39,086 nt of DNA, from the NCBI GenBank assembly GCA_003554585.1, contig PWGV01000163.1:70071-109156 (forward strand). Reading direction: 5' to 3'. The position numbers and the translations under genes are program-made. Under the pieces are notes generated by a model, which saw only the letters and a program-made list of their open reading frames with translations, did not search any database and was not told where the DNA came from. Positions 23,804 to 34,130 of the stretch are shown one piece after another. This stretch comes from Halobacteroidaceae bacterium. Lineage in GTDB: Bacteria; Bacillota; Halanaerobiia; B1SED10-174. Each line of letters starts with the position of its first letter. Within the stretch, counting starts at the first letter, position 1.

Positions 23804-24886
23804 GTGTCTAACCTGTGGGAACTGCAGCAGAGGATTGTTCCCGATTTGACCGAACAGATATTGAAGAGATACCATATCCTTAGGACCATATATCATTTTC
23901 ACCCCCTGGGGCGGAGGCTGCTGGCCAAAAGGCTGGATTTTAGCGAGAGAGAGGTCAGGGGTGATTTGGAATTTTTAGTCCGGCAGGGCCTGGTCCAGAA
24001 TACTTCCGCGGGTGCTGTGCTCACCCCCGAAGGAGAGAAACTCCTCAACTCCCTGGTAAAAATGGTTAGAACTATCCAGGGAACAAGGGACCAGGAAAAT
24101 ATTCTCAAAAGGTACCTTGGTCTGGAGGAGGTAATAATTGTTCCCGGGCAAGGTGACAGGGTTCTGCAAAGGGAGGAACTTGCCCGCCAGGTCGGAAATT
24201 ACCTCCACGAAAAAGTTGGAGAAGAGGGAGTTCTTGCAGTAACAGGAGACACTACCCTTGCTGCAGTAGCCCGTGTTATGAAAAGAGGGCGGAAAAAAAG
24301 GATAAACCTGACTGTAGTCCCTGGAAGAGGCGGACTGGGAGAGAAAATGGAACTGGAAGCAAATACAATAGCCGCAGAAATTGCCCAGGCCTTAGGGGCT
24401 CAATACCGCCTGCTCTATCTTCCGGAAACCAGCAATCCCAGGACTCTTGCTGCTCTAAGGCAAGAACCGGCCGTTGCCGAGGTCCTTGATCTTTTGCAAA
24501 AAACCGATATTCTACTGCACGGGATAGGAGCATCCCTGGAAATGGCCAGGAGACGCCGACTTCCCTCCGAAGAAATTGAAGTGATCCGCAGCCGGGGTGC
24601 TGTGGGTGAAGCCTTTGGTTATTATTTTAATTCCAAGAGAGAGGTTGTTTACATTACCCCCAGTGTGGGAATTAAGCTCAAAGATTTGGAGAGGATCGAC
24701 AAAGTTATTGCTGTAGCGGGAGGTTTGGAAAAAGCAGAAGCTATCGTGTCTGCCGTTAATCCCATGTTTCAGGATGTTTTAATTACTGATTCGGATGCCG
24801 CCACGGCAATAATAAATAAAATCAAAGAGGAGGGTTCGATTGATGACAGTAAAAATCGGAATCAATGGGTTTGGAGCGATTGGTAG
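23804..24886 (+). CDS. cggR: Central glycolytic genes regulator CggR
   Basis: CggR is a SorC/DeoR-family repressor of the gapA operon whose DNA binding is relieved by fructose 1,6-bisphosphate. The N-terminal winged helix is HPLGRRLLAKRLDFSEREVRGDLEFLVRQGLV (about residues 32-63). The C-terminal sugar-phosphate-binding domain contains VTGDTTLAAVARVM (about residue 145) and VVPGRGGLG (about residue 168), with HGIGASLEMARRR further on. Length is 360. GTG 23804 follows GGAGGTG. Its last 44 bases overlap gapA, so the C-terminal tail (SKNRNQWVWSDW) is encoded in the gapA start region. It very likely represses its own operon through the operator just upstream. Confidence 0.94.
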   Translation: MSNLWELQQRIVPDLTEQILKRYHILRTIYHFHPLGRRLLAKRLDFSEREVRGDLEFLVRQGLVQNTSAGAVLTPEGEKLLNSLVKMVRTIQGTRDQENILKRYLGLEEVIIVPGQGDRVLQREELARQVGNYLHEKVGEEGVLAVTGDTTLAAVARVMKRGRKKRINLTVVPGRGGLGEKMELEANTIAAEIAQALGAQYRLLYLPETSNPRTLAALRQEPAVAEVLDLLQKTDILLHGIGASLEMARRRRLPSEEIEVIRSRGAVGEAFGYYFNSKREVVYITPSVGIKLKDLERIDKVIAVAGGLEKAEAIVSAVNPMFQDVLITDSDAATAIINKIKEEGSIDDSKNRNQWVWSDW

Positions 24887-25847
24887 AAGGGCGCTACGCT
24901 ACGGGTGGGATAATCCCAATATTGAGTTTGTAGCCTGTAATGATCTGGCTGATCCGGAGACGCTGGCCTATCTACTCCAGTACGACTCTCATTACGGTCG
25001 CTTCCCGGGCAAGGTTGAGGTAAGAGATGACCTTTTGGTTATTGACGGGAAGGAAGTCAGGGTTTTTGAAGAGAAGGATCCCGCAAAAATCCCCTGGGGA
25101 GAACTGGGAGTAGATGTGGTCCTGGAAGCAACAGGGGTATTTACTGATGCAGAAAAAGCACGGGCTCACCTGGAAGCCGGGGCCAAAAAAGTACTAATTG
25201 CCGCACCTGCTAAGAATGAAGATGTTACACTTGTAATGGGAGTAAATGAAGACTGGTATGACCCCGAAAAGCACCATATAATTTCCATGGCTTCCTGTAC
25301 GACAAATTGTCTTGCTCCCGTGGCCAAGGTTCTCCACGAAGAGTTTGGCATCAAAAGGGGGCTGATGACCACCGTCCACGCCTATACCGCGGGGCAGAAA
25401 ATTCTTGACGCACCTGCTGGAAAGCTTACCCGGGGACGGGCGGCAGCCCAGAATATCGTCCCTACTACAACGGGTGCTGCCAAGGCTGTTACCCTGGTAA
25501 TGCCCGAACTTGAAGGAAAGATGAATGGAATGGCAATGCGGGTTCCGACCCCTGTTGTTTCCATTGTTGACCTTGTAGCCGAAGTGGAAAAGGATGCCAG
25601 CGTTGAAGCAATTAACGCGGCCATGAAAGAAGCAGCCGAGGGCAGGTTAAAGGGGATCCTTGGCTATGAGGAAATGCCCCTAGTATCCAAGGATTACCAG
25701 GGAGATAACAGGTCCTCTATCTTTGACGCCACCCAGACCATGGTAATCGAAGGAAAAATGGTAAAAATTCTCGCCTGGTACGATAACGAGTGGGGTTATG
25801 GCTGCAGGCTGGTGGATCTGGCTGAATATATCATGAAAAAAGGGTGA
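24843..25847 (+). CDS. gapA: Glyceraldehyde-3-phosphate dehydrogenase
   Basis: This is an NAD-dependent type I GAPDH that converts glyceraldehyde 3-phosphate to 1,3-bisphosphoglycerate. The nucleotide-binding start is KIGINGFGAIGRRALR, the catalytic cysteine is C152 in MASCTTNCLAP, and the C-terminal WYDNEWGYGCRLVDL is typical. The length is 334 residues from ATG 24843; a TTG immediately upstream (24840) is possible. AGAGGAGGG inside cggR supplies the ribosome site. It is the first enzyme gene of the CggR-controlled operon, which continues to eno without any gap long enough for an internal terminator. Confidence 0.97.
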   Translation: MTVKIGINGFGAIGRRALRYGWDNPNIEFVACNDLADPETLAYLLQYDSHYGRFPGKVEVRDDLLVIDGKEVRVFEEKDPAKIPWGELGVDVVLEATGVFTDAEKARAHLEAGAKKVLIAAPAKNEDVTLVMGVNEDWYDPEKHHIISMASCTTNCLAPVAKVLHEEFGIKRGLMTTVHAYTAGQKILDAPAGKLTRGRAAAQNIVPTTTGAAKAVTLVMPELEGKMNGMAMRVPTPVVSIVDLVAEVEKDASVEAINAAMKEAAEGRLKGILGYEEMPLVSKDYQGDNRSSIFDATQTMVIEGKMVKILAWYDNEWGYGCRLVDLAEYIMKKG

Positions 25848-25852
25848 TTACA

Positions 25853-27037
25853 TTGACCCATAAACGCCTGATTGATCTTGATGTAAAAAAGAAAAAAGTA
25901 ATTGTCCGAGTTGACTTCAATGTTCCTCTGCAGGAAGGCCGGGTTCGGGATGATACCCGAATCCGGGCCGCCCTTCCCACCCTGGAGTACCTGCTCCAGG
26001 AAAAGGCTTCCCTGATAGTTTTATCTCACCTGGGAAGACCCAAGGGCCAGGTAACAGATGATTTGCGCCTTGATCCAGTTGCCCAGAGGTTATCGGATCT
26101 GCTCCAGGCCGAGGTCCTTAAAAGCGACCAGGTTAGGGGTCCGGAAGTAAAGAAGATGGTGGAAAACCTAAGGGCCGGCCAGGTTTGCATGCTGGAAAAT
26201 ACTCGATTTGACCCGGGCGAAGAAGAGAATTCTCCTGAACTGGCCCGGGAGTGGGCTTCTCTTGCAGATGTATTTGTAAGTGATGCTTTCGGAACCCTGC
26301 ATAGAGCGCATGCTTCCAACGTGGGTCTGGCTGAGTTTTTACCTACTGCGGCCGGGCTGCTTGTGGAAAAAGAACTGGAAGCCCTCGGTTCCCTGCGGGC
26401 CGAGAATGTGGATAAACCCTTTGCCGCTATTTTGGGCGGTGCCAAGGTTTCAGATAAACTGGGTGTAATTGAGGCGCTGTTACCCCGGGTTGACTTCATG
26501 GTGCTGGGCGGAGGTATGGCCAATACTTTCCTTGCTGCTGAAGGAAGGGATATGGGTGATTCCCTCGTTGAAGAAGATCAAATCGATAAGGCCAGGGAAC
26601 TCATGGAAAAAGCCCGCCAAAGCAAAACGGAAATAATTTTGCCTTCGGACCTGGTTATTTCCCCCAAGGTCGATGCAAGTTATGAAAAAGCAGTTACCGA
26701 AAATGCTGTTACTCCGGGCTGGAAAGCAGTTGATATCGGTCCTAAAAGTATCGATGTTTTCCGGAAAAAACTCAAAGAAGCCGGGACCATTTTCTGGAAT
26801 GGGCCCCTGGGAGTTTTCGAAGTGGATGATTTTGCCCGGGGAACAATCGAAATTGCCAAAGCTTTAAGTGAATATTCGGCCTGGACCGTAATAGGCGGAG
26901 GAGATTCTGTGGCTGCTGTTGAAGCCGCGGGAGTAGCTGATAAAATGGGCCATATCTGCACCGGCGGTGGAGCAGCATTGAAGTACCTTGAGGGTAAAGA
27001 ATTACCCGGCTTAAAAGCTCTGGAGGAGGAAGAATAA
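25853..27037 (+). CDS. pgk: Phosphoglycerate kinase
   Basis: Pgk makes ATP from 1,3-bisphosphoglycerate. The full ~394-residue enzyme is present, with KVIVRVDFNVPL near residue 14, LSHLGRPKG near residue 58, VSDAFGTLHRAHAS (about residue 142), FAAILGGAKVSDK (about residue 192) and the nucleotide-binding GGGDSVAAVE (about residue 346). TTG 25853 is chosen because AGGGTG sits six bases before it. A GTG at 25844 overlaps the gapA stop and has a poorer ribosome site. The stop is immediately followed by the tpiA start. Confidence 0.97.
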   Translation: MTHKRLIDLDVKKKKVIVRVDFNVPLQEGRVRDDTRIRAALPTLEYLLQEKASLIVLSHLGRPKGQVTDDLRLDPVAQRLSDLLQAEVLKSDQVRGPEVKKMVENLRAGQVCMLENTRFDPGEEENSPELAREWASLADVFVSDAFGTLHRAHASNVGLAEFLPTAAGLLVEKELEALGSLRAENVDKPFAAILGGAKVSDKLGVIEALLPRVDFMVLGGGMANTFLAAEGRDMGDSLVEEDQIDKARELMEKARQSKTEIILPSDLVISPKVDASYEKAVTENAVTPGWKAVDIGPKSIDVFRKKLKEAGTIFWNGPLGVFEVDDFARGTIEIAKALSEYSAWTVIGGGDSVAAVEAAGVADKMGHICTGGGAALKYLEGKELPGLKALEEEE

Positions 27038-27766
27038 ATGGACCTGATTGTTGGTAACTGGAAGATGAATCTCGGGGGGCGGGATAGTCTTCAGTTGATT
27101 GAGGGAATACTGGAAAGATTTAAAAAACCCCTTCCCGGTGAAGCTGTAGTCTGCCCCCCGGCAACTGCGCTTTTTATGGCGGGGAATAGGGTAGAGGAAA
27201 CCCCCCTGCAATTGGGCTGTCAGAACGTATTTTATGAAAGAAAAGGAGCCTACACCGGGGAAATTTCTCCAGATTTTGCCCGGGAAGCAGGGAGCAAATA
27301 TGCAATTATCGGCCACTCCGAACGCCGCCAGTTTTTCTCCGAGGGGCCCGAAATAAACAGAAGAGTTGCAGCGGTGATAAATTCGGGTATGATTCCAATC
27401 CTCTGTGTGGGAGAAAGCCTTGAGGAAAGGGAAGAAGGTAATGCCTGGGCTGTTGTTCAAAACCAGTTAAAACAGGGACTGCAGGATATCTCCACCGAAA
27501 AATTATGCGGTCTGGCTATAGCCTATGAGCCGGTCTGGGCAATTGGGACTGGAAAATCCGCATCGCCTGAAGATGCTCAGGAAATGGCTTCCCGCATCAT
27601 TGAAGAATTAAACCACCTGCAGGGCCTCCGGGTTTTATACGGAGGGAGCGTTAAGCCAGAAAACATATCAGAGTTTATGACCCTTGCAGAAATCGATGGA
27701 GCCCTGGTTGGTGGAGCGAGCTTAAAAGCTGATTCTTTTGCCAAACTAATTTACTGGGAAAAGTAG
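27038..27766 (+). CDS. tpiA: Triose-phosphate isomerase
   Basis: TpiA interconverts dihydroxyacetone phosphate and glyceraldehyde 3-phosphate. The start VGNWKMN places the catalytic lysine at K10, the electrophilic histidine is in IIGHSERR (about residue 94), and the base is E164 in AYEPVWAIGTG. The phosphate loop YGGSVKPEN is present. Length is 242, slightly short of the ~250 norm. The ATG directly abuts the pgk stop; GAGGAGGAAG in the pgk end is the ribosome site. Confidence 0.97.
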   Translation: MDLIVGNWKMNLGGRDSLQLIEGILERFKKPLPGEAVVCPPATALFMAGNRVEETPLQLGCQNVFYERKGAYTGEISPDFAREAGSKYAIIGHSERRQFFSEGPEINRRVAAVINSGMIPILCVGESLEEREEGNAWAVVQNQLKQGLQDISTEKLCGLAIAYEPVWAIGTGKSASPEDAQEMASRIIEELNHLQGLRVLYGGSVKPENISEFMTLAEIDGALVGGASLKADSFAKLIYWEK

Positions 27767-27774
27767 GGGATATC

Positions 27775-29301
27775 ATGGAGAATAATAAGCAGTTAGCACT
27801 AATAGTTATAGACGGTTGGGGGATTACAGAAGAGGATCCGGAGGGCAATGCTTTCCTCCAGGCAGAAACCCCTTACCTGGATGAGCTGATGGCCAAAAAA
27901 ACCTGGACCCAGCTAAAAGCTTCCGGCGAGGAAGTAGGACTGCCCCCGGGGCAGATGGGAAATTCAGAAGTGGGGCACATCCATATCGGCGCGGGAAGAG
28001 TTGTGGACCAGGAATTAACCAGGATTACTCGGGCGGTAGAAAAAAATAAACTGCCGGGAAATGAAACCCTCAGCAGGGCATTTGACCAATTAAAAGAAAG
28101 AGGGGGCAAACTCCACCTTTTAGGTTTGCTTTCCGATGGGGGAGTCCATTCGCACATAGATCACCTTAAGGGCCTGCTCCGGGCTGCCGATGCAAAGCAG
28201 ATTGCCGATGTTTATGTTCACGCCATCCTCGACGGTCGAGATACCCCGCCCCAATCTGGGCCGGGTTTTGTTGAAGAAATCGAGTCTGAAATGGAAAAAC
28301 TGGGCCTTGGAAAGATTGCTTCCATCGGAGGGCGTTATTATTACATGGACCGGGACCGGCGCTGGGACAGGATAGAAAAAGCATACCAGGCCATGGTTCG
28401 GGGTAAGGGTCCCCGGGCAGAAAATGCAGGTGAGGCCGTAAAAGAGGGTCATAAAGCAGAAAAAGGAGACGAGTTTGTTATACCCCGGGTAATTGATGCC
28501 AGAGGAACGGTTGAAAGTGGAGATCTCATTTTGTTTTTCAATTTCCGGGCGGACCGGGCCCGACAGTTAACCAGGGCTTTTACCGAAAAGGATTTTACGG
28601 AATTTGGCCTGGGATCGGATGTGCCTAAAATTGATTTTATTACCATGACCAGTTATGATGAAAATTTCGATCTGCCAGTTCTTTTCCCCCCCCAGGAAAT
28701 TAAAGACTGCCTTGGTGAATGGTTGAGCAAAAAGGGGAAAACCCAGTTAAGGCTTGCAGAAACAGAGAAATATGCCCACGTAACTTTCTTTTTCAATGGG
28801 GGAGAAGAAAAAGAATATCCAGGTGAAAAACGCTGTCTTGTTCCTTCTCCCAAGGTGGCTACCTATGACCAAAAACCAGAGATGAGCGCTTTCGAGGTAA
28901 CGGAGAAAGCCCTGGAATACCTTGAACAGGGGATTGAAGTTTTAATAATAAACTTTGCCAATTTTGATATGGTGGGCCACACGGGGTACTTTGACGCTGC
29001 GGTTCAAGCAGTTGAAACAATTGATAACTGCATGGCCAGGCTTGTCCCCGCTATAACAGCCAGGGGAGGCCGAGCAATAATTACCTCGGACCACGGGAAT
29101 GTGGAGAAAATGAAAAACAGAGAAGGTGCCCATACAGCGCATACTTCCAACCCTGTTCCTTTTATTCTCTGTGCTGATATTGAGTTTAAATTGCATTCAG
29201 GAGGTGGGCTGAAAGACATTGCCCCCACTATCTTAGACTTATTGGAGATGGAAATCCCGGCAGCGATGACTGGGGCTTCCTTAATTGAAAAGGAGGGATA
29301 G
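27775..29301 (+). CDS. gpmI: Cofactor-independent phosphoglycerate mutase
   Basis: GpmI is a two-manganese enzyme of the alkaline phosphatase superfamily that converts 3- to 2-phosphoglycerate through a phosphoserine. The sequence shows VIDGWGI at the N-terminus, the catalytic S64 in GQMGNSEVGHIHIGAGR, LDGRDTPPQS (about residue 151), the metal-binding NFANFDMVGHTG (about residue 395) and ITSDHGNVE (about residue 438). The 508-residue length is standard. It lies eight bases after tpiA and three before eno. Manganese dependence makes its activity pH-sensitive in spore-formers. Confidence 0.97.
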   Translation: MENNKQLALIVIDGWGITEEDPEGNAFLQAETPYLDELMAKKTWTQLKASGEEVGLPPGQMGNSEVGHIHIGAGRVVDQELTRITRAVEKNKLPGNETLSRAFDQLKERGGKLHLLGLLSDGGVHSHIDHLKGLLRAADAKQIADVYVHAILDGRDTPPQSGPGFVEEIESEMEKLGLGKIASIGGRYYYMDRDRRWDRIEKAYQAMVRGKGPRAENAGEAVKEGHKAEKGDEFVIPRVIDARGTVESGDLILFFNFRADRARQLTRAFTEKDFTEFGLGSDVPKIDFITMTSYDENFDLPVLFPPQEIKDCLGEWLSKKGKTQLRLAETEKYAHVTFFFNGGEEKEYPGEKRCLVPSPKVATYDQKPEMSAFEVTEKALEYLEQGIEVLIINFANFDMVGHTGYFDAAVQAVETIDNCMARLVPAITARGGRAIITSDHGNVEKMKNREGAHTAHTSNPVPFILCADIEFKLHSGGGLKDIAPTILDLLEMEIPAAMTGASLIEKEG

Positions 29302-30588
<1,287 letters not shown>

Positions 30589-30592
30589 ACTA

Positions 30593-30618
30593 AAGTCCCC
30601 CGCTTCAGCGGGGGACTT
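30593..30618 (+). terminator. Strong hairpin after enolase (probable terminator, no T tract)
   Basis: AAGTCCCCCGC and GCGGGGGACTT are perfect 11-base complements around a TTCA tetraloop. The following bases (ACTTCGGG) are not T-rich, so it may act as a 3'-end stabiliser or a Rho-assisted terminator. It begins five bases after the eno stop. The rest of the 220-base gap holds only a small CCAGG-TTTTT-CCTGG hairpin (30629-30643) and the secG promoter. Confidence 0.6.
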
Positions 30619-30744
30619 ACTTCGGGACCAGGTTTTTCCTGGAAATAATTTAAATTTTACCTTAAGGGTATGTAAAAGACCAAAGTTCTACTTAAAATTC
30701 GTGAAAATTTTGTGTAGGAGGGTAGTTTTTGCGGGGGGTTTTTG

Positions 30745-30773
30745 TTGTTTTTTTACCCAGACTGTGTTACAAT
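30745..30773 (+). promoter_or_regulatory. Sigma-A-type promoter for secG-hppA
   Basis: TTGTTT (30745-30750) and TACAAT (30768-30773) are spaced by 17 bases. Transcription would start near 30780, giving a short leader with the GAAGGAGGTG ribosome site (30791-30800) before secG. Confidence 0.65.
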
Positions 30774-30808
30774 ATGGAGTGGCAAAGTTTGAAGGAGGTG
30801 CACGAAGA

Positions 30809-31030
30809 ATGACCATTTTGAAAGTTTTTCATGTCCTGGTATCCCTAGTATTAATTGCAGGTGTTTTGCTCCAGTCTGGTAAAAGTGCCGGGCTTTCCGG
30901 AGCAATTGACGGTGGTGCAACAGCGGTTTTTGGCAAAAAGAGAAAAGGCCTGGATGAACTCCTGGCCAAATTAACCACTGTCGCTGCCATTGCCTTTATC
31001 GTCCTATCTGTTATTATAGCTGCTCTGTAG
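30809..31030 (+). CDS. secG: Preprotein translocase subunit SecG
   Basis: This 73-residue SecG stimulates SecYEG-dependent export. Two hydrophobic helices (about residues 3-21 and 53-72) flank a conserved loop with LLQSGKSAGLSGAIDGGATAVFGKKR, the family hallmark. ATG 30809 is preceded by GAAGGAGGTG; the open frame upstream lacks a ribosome site and covers the promoter. In many Bacillota secG sits between eno and rnr, as here, but hppA and three small genes intervene. Confidence 0.92.
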   Translation: MTILKVFHVLVSLVLIAGVLLQSGKSAGLSGAIDGGATAVFGKKRKGLDELLAKLTTVAAIAFIVLSVIIAAL

Positions 31031-31048
31031 AAAGGAGAGGAATAGACC

Positions 31049-33037
31049 TTGACTGAAATTCTTGCAATTGTCTGTGGAGTGATCGGGGTAGCCGCGGCAA
31101 TCTTTTTTACCCTCCGGGTTCTAAAAGCCGAAGAGGGTTCGGATCGGATTAAAGAGCTTTCCCAGGCTATCCAGGAAGGTTCCATGGCCTTTCTCCGCCG
31201 CCAGTACTCTGTGCTGGCTATTTTTGTGTTAATTGTTACCGTAATTATTTTACTTATTCCCCAGATGGATTCCCGGATGGCGATTTCATTTATTGTAGGG
31301 GCCTTTTTTTCCGGTTTGGCTGGCTTCTTCGGTATGAAAATCGCTACAAGGGCCAACGGCCGGACAACTAATGCCGCCCAGGATAGTCTTAACAAAGCTC
31401 TGGGAGTAGCCTTTTCGGGTGGTTCGGTTATGGGAATGTTTGTGGTAGGCCTGGGACTTTTAGGTGTCACTATTTTTTACATGATTTTTGGGGAGGAGGT
31501 CCAGTTAATCCAGGGTTTTGCCTTTGGAGCTTCTTCAATTGCCCTGTTCGGCCGTGTCGGAGGGGGCATTTATACCAAGGCTGCTGATGTTGGAGCAGAC
31601 CTGGTGGGGAAAATTGAAGCAGGAATACCCGAGGATGACCCCCGAAATCCTGCAGTTATTGCTGACAATGTTGGTGACAATGTGGGTGATGTTGCTGGAA
31701 TGGGTGCCGATCTTTTTGAATCTTATGTAGGTTCGATTATTGCTGCAATCGCCCTGGGCGCACTTATTGCACCGGAATTTATTTTGCTTCCCCTGCTAAT
31801 AGCAGCAGCGGGGATTATTACCGTAATAATTGGGACCAGTTTTGTCAGTGTAAAGGAAGGCGCCGACCCTGCTAAAGCACTGGAGAAAGGAACACTCGTA
31901 AGCGGAATTCTTTTAATTGTAGCTGCTTTAGTACTGGTTAATGTAGTTGTTGGATCAGGTCATTTAGGGCTCTTCTGGGCCATAGTAACAGGGCTCGTTG
32001 CCGGGTTGATTATCGGTCGTTCAACTGAGTATTATACCTCGCCGGAAAAGAAACCAGCCCAGAGTATTGCAGATAGCTCGCAGACCGGTCCTGCAACCAA
32101 TATTATCCAGGGCCTGGCAGTAGGAATGAGAAGCACAGCCATTCCGATTATAATCATTGCCCTGGCCATAATTATTGCCTACGCCCAGGGGCAAAATGCT
32201 CTGGGCGATGCAACTGGAGGACTTTACGGGATAGCTCTTGCCGCAGTGGGAATGCTTTCTACGGTAGGCATGACGGTCGCCGTCGATGCTTATGGACCAA
32301 TTGCGGACAACGCCGGGGGAATTGCCGAAATGGCCAATCTTGACCCCAAGGTCCGGGAAAGAACCGATAAACTTGATGCAGTTGGGAACACAACTGCTGC
32401 GATGGGCAAGGGTTTTGCCATAGGTTCGGCAGCTTTAACAGCACTTGCATTATTCTCAGCTTTTACCCAGGCCGCAGGGCTTGATCTTATTGATTTAATC
32501 CAACCTCAGGTTATCGCTGGATTGTTCCTGGGGGCGGGGTTACCCTTTCTTTTCACTTCCATCACACTGCAGTCGGTTGGAAAGGCTGCCTTTGAAATGA
32601 TTGAAGAGGTCCGCCGGCAGTTCAAGGAAATGCCGGGGATAATGGAAGGGACCACCAAACCTGACTATGCTCGCTGCGTGGATATCAGCACCAAGGCTGC
32701 TTTAAGGGAAATGGTTATTCCCGGCCTCCTCGCTGTCCTCGCGCCCATATTAATTGGCCTCTGGAGTGTTGAAGCCCTGGGAGGTCTCCTTGCCGGAGCA
32801 CTTTCCTCGGGAGTCTTGATGGCTATTATGATGGCTAACGCCGGAGGCGCCTGGGACAATGCCAAGAAATATGTAGAGGCAGGGCATTACGGCGGCAAGG
32901 GAACTGAAACTCATGCTGCTTCCGTAGTTGGGGATACTGTCGGAGATCCATTTAAAGATACTTCAGGGCCTTCTTTGAACATCCTGATCAAGTTAATGAC
33001 CATTGTTTCACTGGTATTCGTGCCCCTCTTTCTATAA
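31049..33037 (+). CDS. hppA: Membrane-bound ion-pumping pyrophosphatase, K+-dependent type
   Basis: This integral-membrane enzyme couples pyrophosphate hydrolysis to H+ or Na+ export. The sequence is full length (662 residues, about 16 hydrophobic segments). The substrate-binding motif [20 protein letters not shown] starts near residue 196, with a second DNAGGIAEM near residue 416 and a C-terminal [18 protein letters not shown]. In [24 protein letters not shown] the residue after GNTTA is alanine, and the GKGFAIGSA form is the one seen in K+-dependent enzymes; K+-independent ones carry lysine here. Whether it pumps Na+ or H+ cannot be told. TTG 31049 follows AAAGGAGAGG. Use of PPi energy fits an energy-limited anaerobe. 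Confidence 0.93.
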   Translation: MTEILAIVCGVIGVAAAIFFTLRVLKAEEGSDRIKELSQAIQEGSMAFLRRQYSVLAIFVLIVTVIILLIPQMDSRMAISFIVGAFFSGLAGFFGMKIATRANGRTTNAAQDSLNKALGVAFSGGSVMGMFVVGLGLLGVTIFYMIFGEEVQLIQGFAFGASSIALFGRVGGGIYTKAADVGADLVGKIEAGIPEDDPRNPAVIADNVGDNVGDVAGMGADLFESYVGSIIAAIALGALIAPEFILLPLLIAAAGIITVIIGTSFVSVKEGADPAKALEKGTLVSGILLIVAALVLVNVVVGSGHLGLFWAIVTGLVAGLIIGRSTEYYTSPEKKPAQSIADSSQTGPATNIIQGLAVGMRSTAIPIIIIALAIIIAYAQGQNALGDATGGLYGIALAAVGMLSTVGMTVAVDAYGPIADNAGGIAEMANLDPKVRERTDKLDAVGNTTAAMGKGFAIGSAALTALALFSAFTQAAGLDLIDLIQPQVIAGLFLGAGLPFLFTSITLQSVGKAAFEMIEEVRRQFKEMPGIMEGTTKPDYARCVDISTKAALREMVIPGLLAVLAPILIGLWSVEALGGLLAGALSSGVLMAIMMANAGGAWDNAKKYVEAGHYGGKGTETHAASVVGDTVGDPFKDTSGPSLNILIKLMTIVSLVFVPLFL

Positions 33038-33049
33038 ATAGAAAAGAAA

Positions 33050-33079
33050 AGCCTCTGCCCAATGGTGGAGGCTTTTTTT
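33050..33079 (+). terminator. Rho-independent terminator after hppA
   Basis: AGCCTC and GAGGCT enclose a partly paired inner stem, followed by seven T. It lies 12 bases after the hppA stop. Confidence 0.88.
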
Positions 33080-33108
33080 CTGCAAACTTTTCTCTCCTGT
33101 GTTATAAT
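33080..33108 (+). promoter_or_regulatory. Sigma-A-type promoter for the thioesterase operon
   Basis: CTGCAA (33080-33085) and a consensus TATAAT (33103-33108) are spaced by 17 bases directly after the hppA terminator. A start near 33115 leaves a leader of about 20 bases holding AAGGAGA. Confidence 0.7.
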
Positions 33109-33133
33109 ATGGAACAGGGAAAGGAGAATCATA

Positions 33134-33568
33134 TTGAAACTGGAAAACCCCCAGCAATGTTTTGGTTGCGGACAGGAAAATCAAGACGGTTTGCAGCTTG
33201 CTTTTTCTTATAGTAAAAACAGGGTCTGGACTGAAACGGTTTTAAAACCCAAATACCAGGGGTACCCAGGAATTGCCCATGGTGGAATTGTTACAACCCT
33301 GCTGGACGAAGCAATGGCGCATGTCTTAATGAAAAAAGGTTTATTCGCCGTTACTGCGAAGCTCGAAGTCAAGTTTAAAGAACCCGTCCCCATTGATGAG
33401 GATATAATGGTTGTGGGGGAAATGGATGAAGAAAAATCATCTTCGCGGATCAAATATCTTTGGGCCTGGATAGAGGATGAAAAGGGAAAAATCCTGGCTC
33501 GGGGCCAGGCCATGTTTGTTGACCAAACTTCAAAAGTTGCCCGGAGTAAAACGGAGGAGGAATCCTGA
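33134..33568 (+). CDS. Hotdog-fold thioesterase (PaaI-like)
   Basis: This 144-residue single hotdog-domain protein has the PaaI/YbgC-like motif [18 protein letters not shown] (about residues 46-63). The HGG glycines form the CoA-binding turn and the acidic residue in LDEAM is the likely catalytic base. The N-terminal CFGCGQEN (C9, C12) is a recurrent feature of a subgroup of these thioesterases. It likely hydrolyses an acyl-CoA; the acyl group is unknown. TTG 33134 is chosen from the AAGGAG at 33121; an upstream in-frame start would run into the promoter. The stop overlaps the next start. Confidence 0.82.
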   Translation: MKLENPQQCFGCGQENQDGLQLAFSYSKNRVWTETVLKPKYQGYPGIAHGGIVTTLLDEAMAHVLMKKGLFAVTAKLEVKFKEPVPIDEDIMVVGEMDEEKSSSRIKYLWAWIEDEKGKILARGQAMFVDQTSKVARSKTEEES

Positions 33569-34119
33569 TGACTCGAGAAGAAGCCCTTAACCTGGTAGAG
33601 AAAAAAGTAAAACAGAAAAACCTGATAAAACACTGCCTTGCTGTGGAAGCAGTTATGAGAAAACTGGCAAAAGAATTTGGAGAAGACGAAGAAAAATGGG
33701 GTTTGACCGGTTTGCTCCACGATATTGATTACGGGGAGACAATGGATAAGCCCGAAGAACACAGTATGCGGGGTGCAGATTACCTGGAAGAGATGGGCAT
33801 GCCTGAAGATATGGTGCAGGCGGTGCGTGTCCACAATGAAGCCCACGGGCTACCCAGGAAAAGTATGATGGATAAGGCCCTTTATGCTGCTGACCCCTTA
33901 ACAGGGTTGATTGTCGCGGGAGCTTTAATCCATCCCGAAAAGAAACTTGCTCCTCTGAATACCGATTTCTTACTCAACCGTTTCCAGGAGAAGTCTTTTG
34001 CCCGTGGGGCGAACAGGGAACAGATTTCTTCCTGCACGGAATTGGGCTTGACTCTGGAGGAGTTTATTGGTCTTGGCCTGGAAGCCATGCAGGAAATAGA
34101 TAAAGATTTAGGACTTTAG
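33568..34119 (+). CDS. HD-domain phosphohydrolase-like protein
   Basis: This 183-residue protein has an HD/HDIG domain. Metal-binding His and Asp appear as HCLAVEAVMRKLA (about residue 18), GLLHDIDYG (about residue 47), HSMRGADYL (about residue 67) and VRVHNEAHG (about residue 88). The HDIDYG form is common in uncharacterised HD proteins annotated as hydrolases, and the phosphoester substrate is unknown. The ATG overlaps the thioesterase stop as TGATG, and a nitroreductase follows 11 bases downstream, so all three are co-transcribed. Confidence 0.8.
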   Translation: MTREEALNLVEKKVKQKNLIKHCLAVEAVMRKLAKEFGEDEEKWGLTGLLHDIDYGETMDKPEEHSMRGADYLEEMGMPEDMVQAVRVHNEAHGLPRKSMMDKALYAADPLTGLIVAGALIHPEKKLAPLNTDFLLNRFQEKSFARGANREQISSCTELGLTLEEFIGLGLEAMQEIDKDLGL

Positions 34120-34130
34120 GAGGTGTTAGC

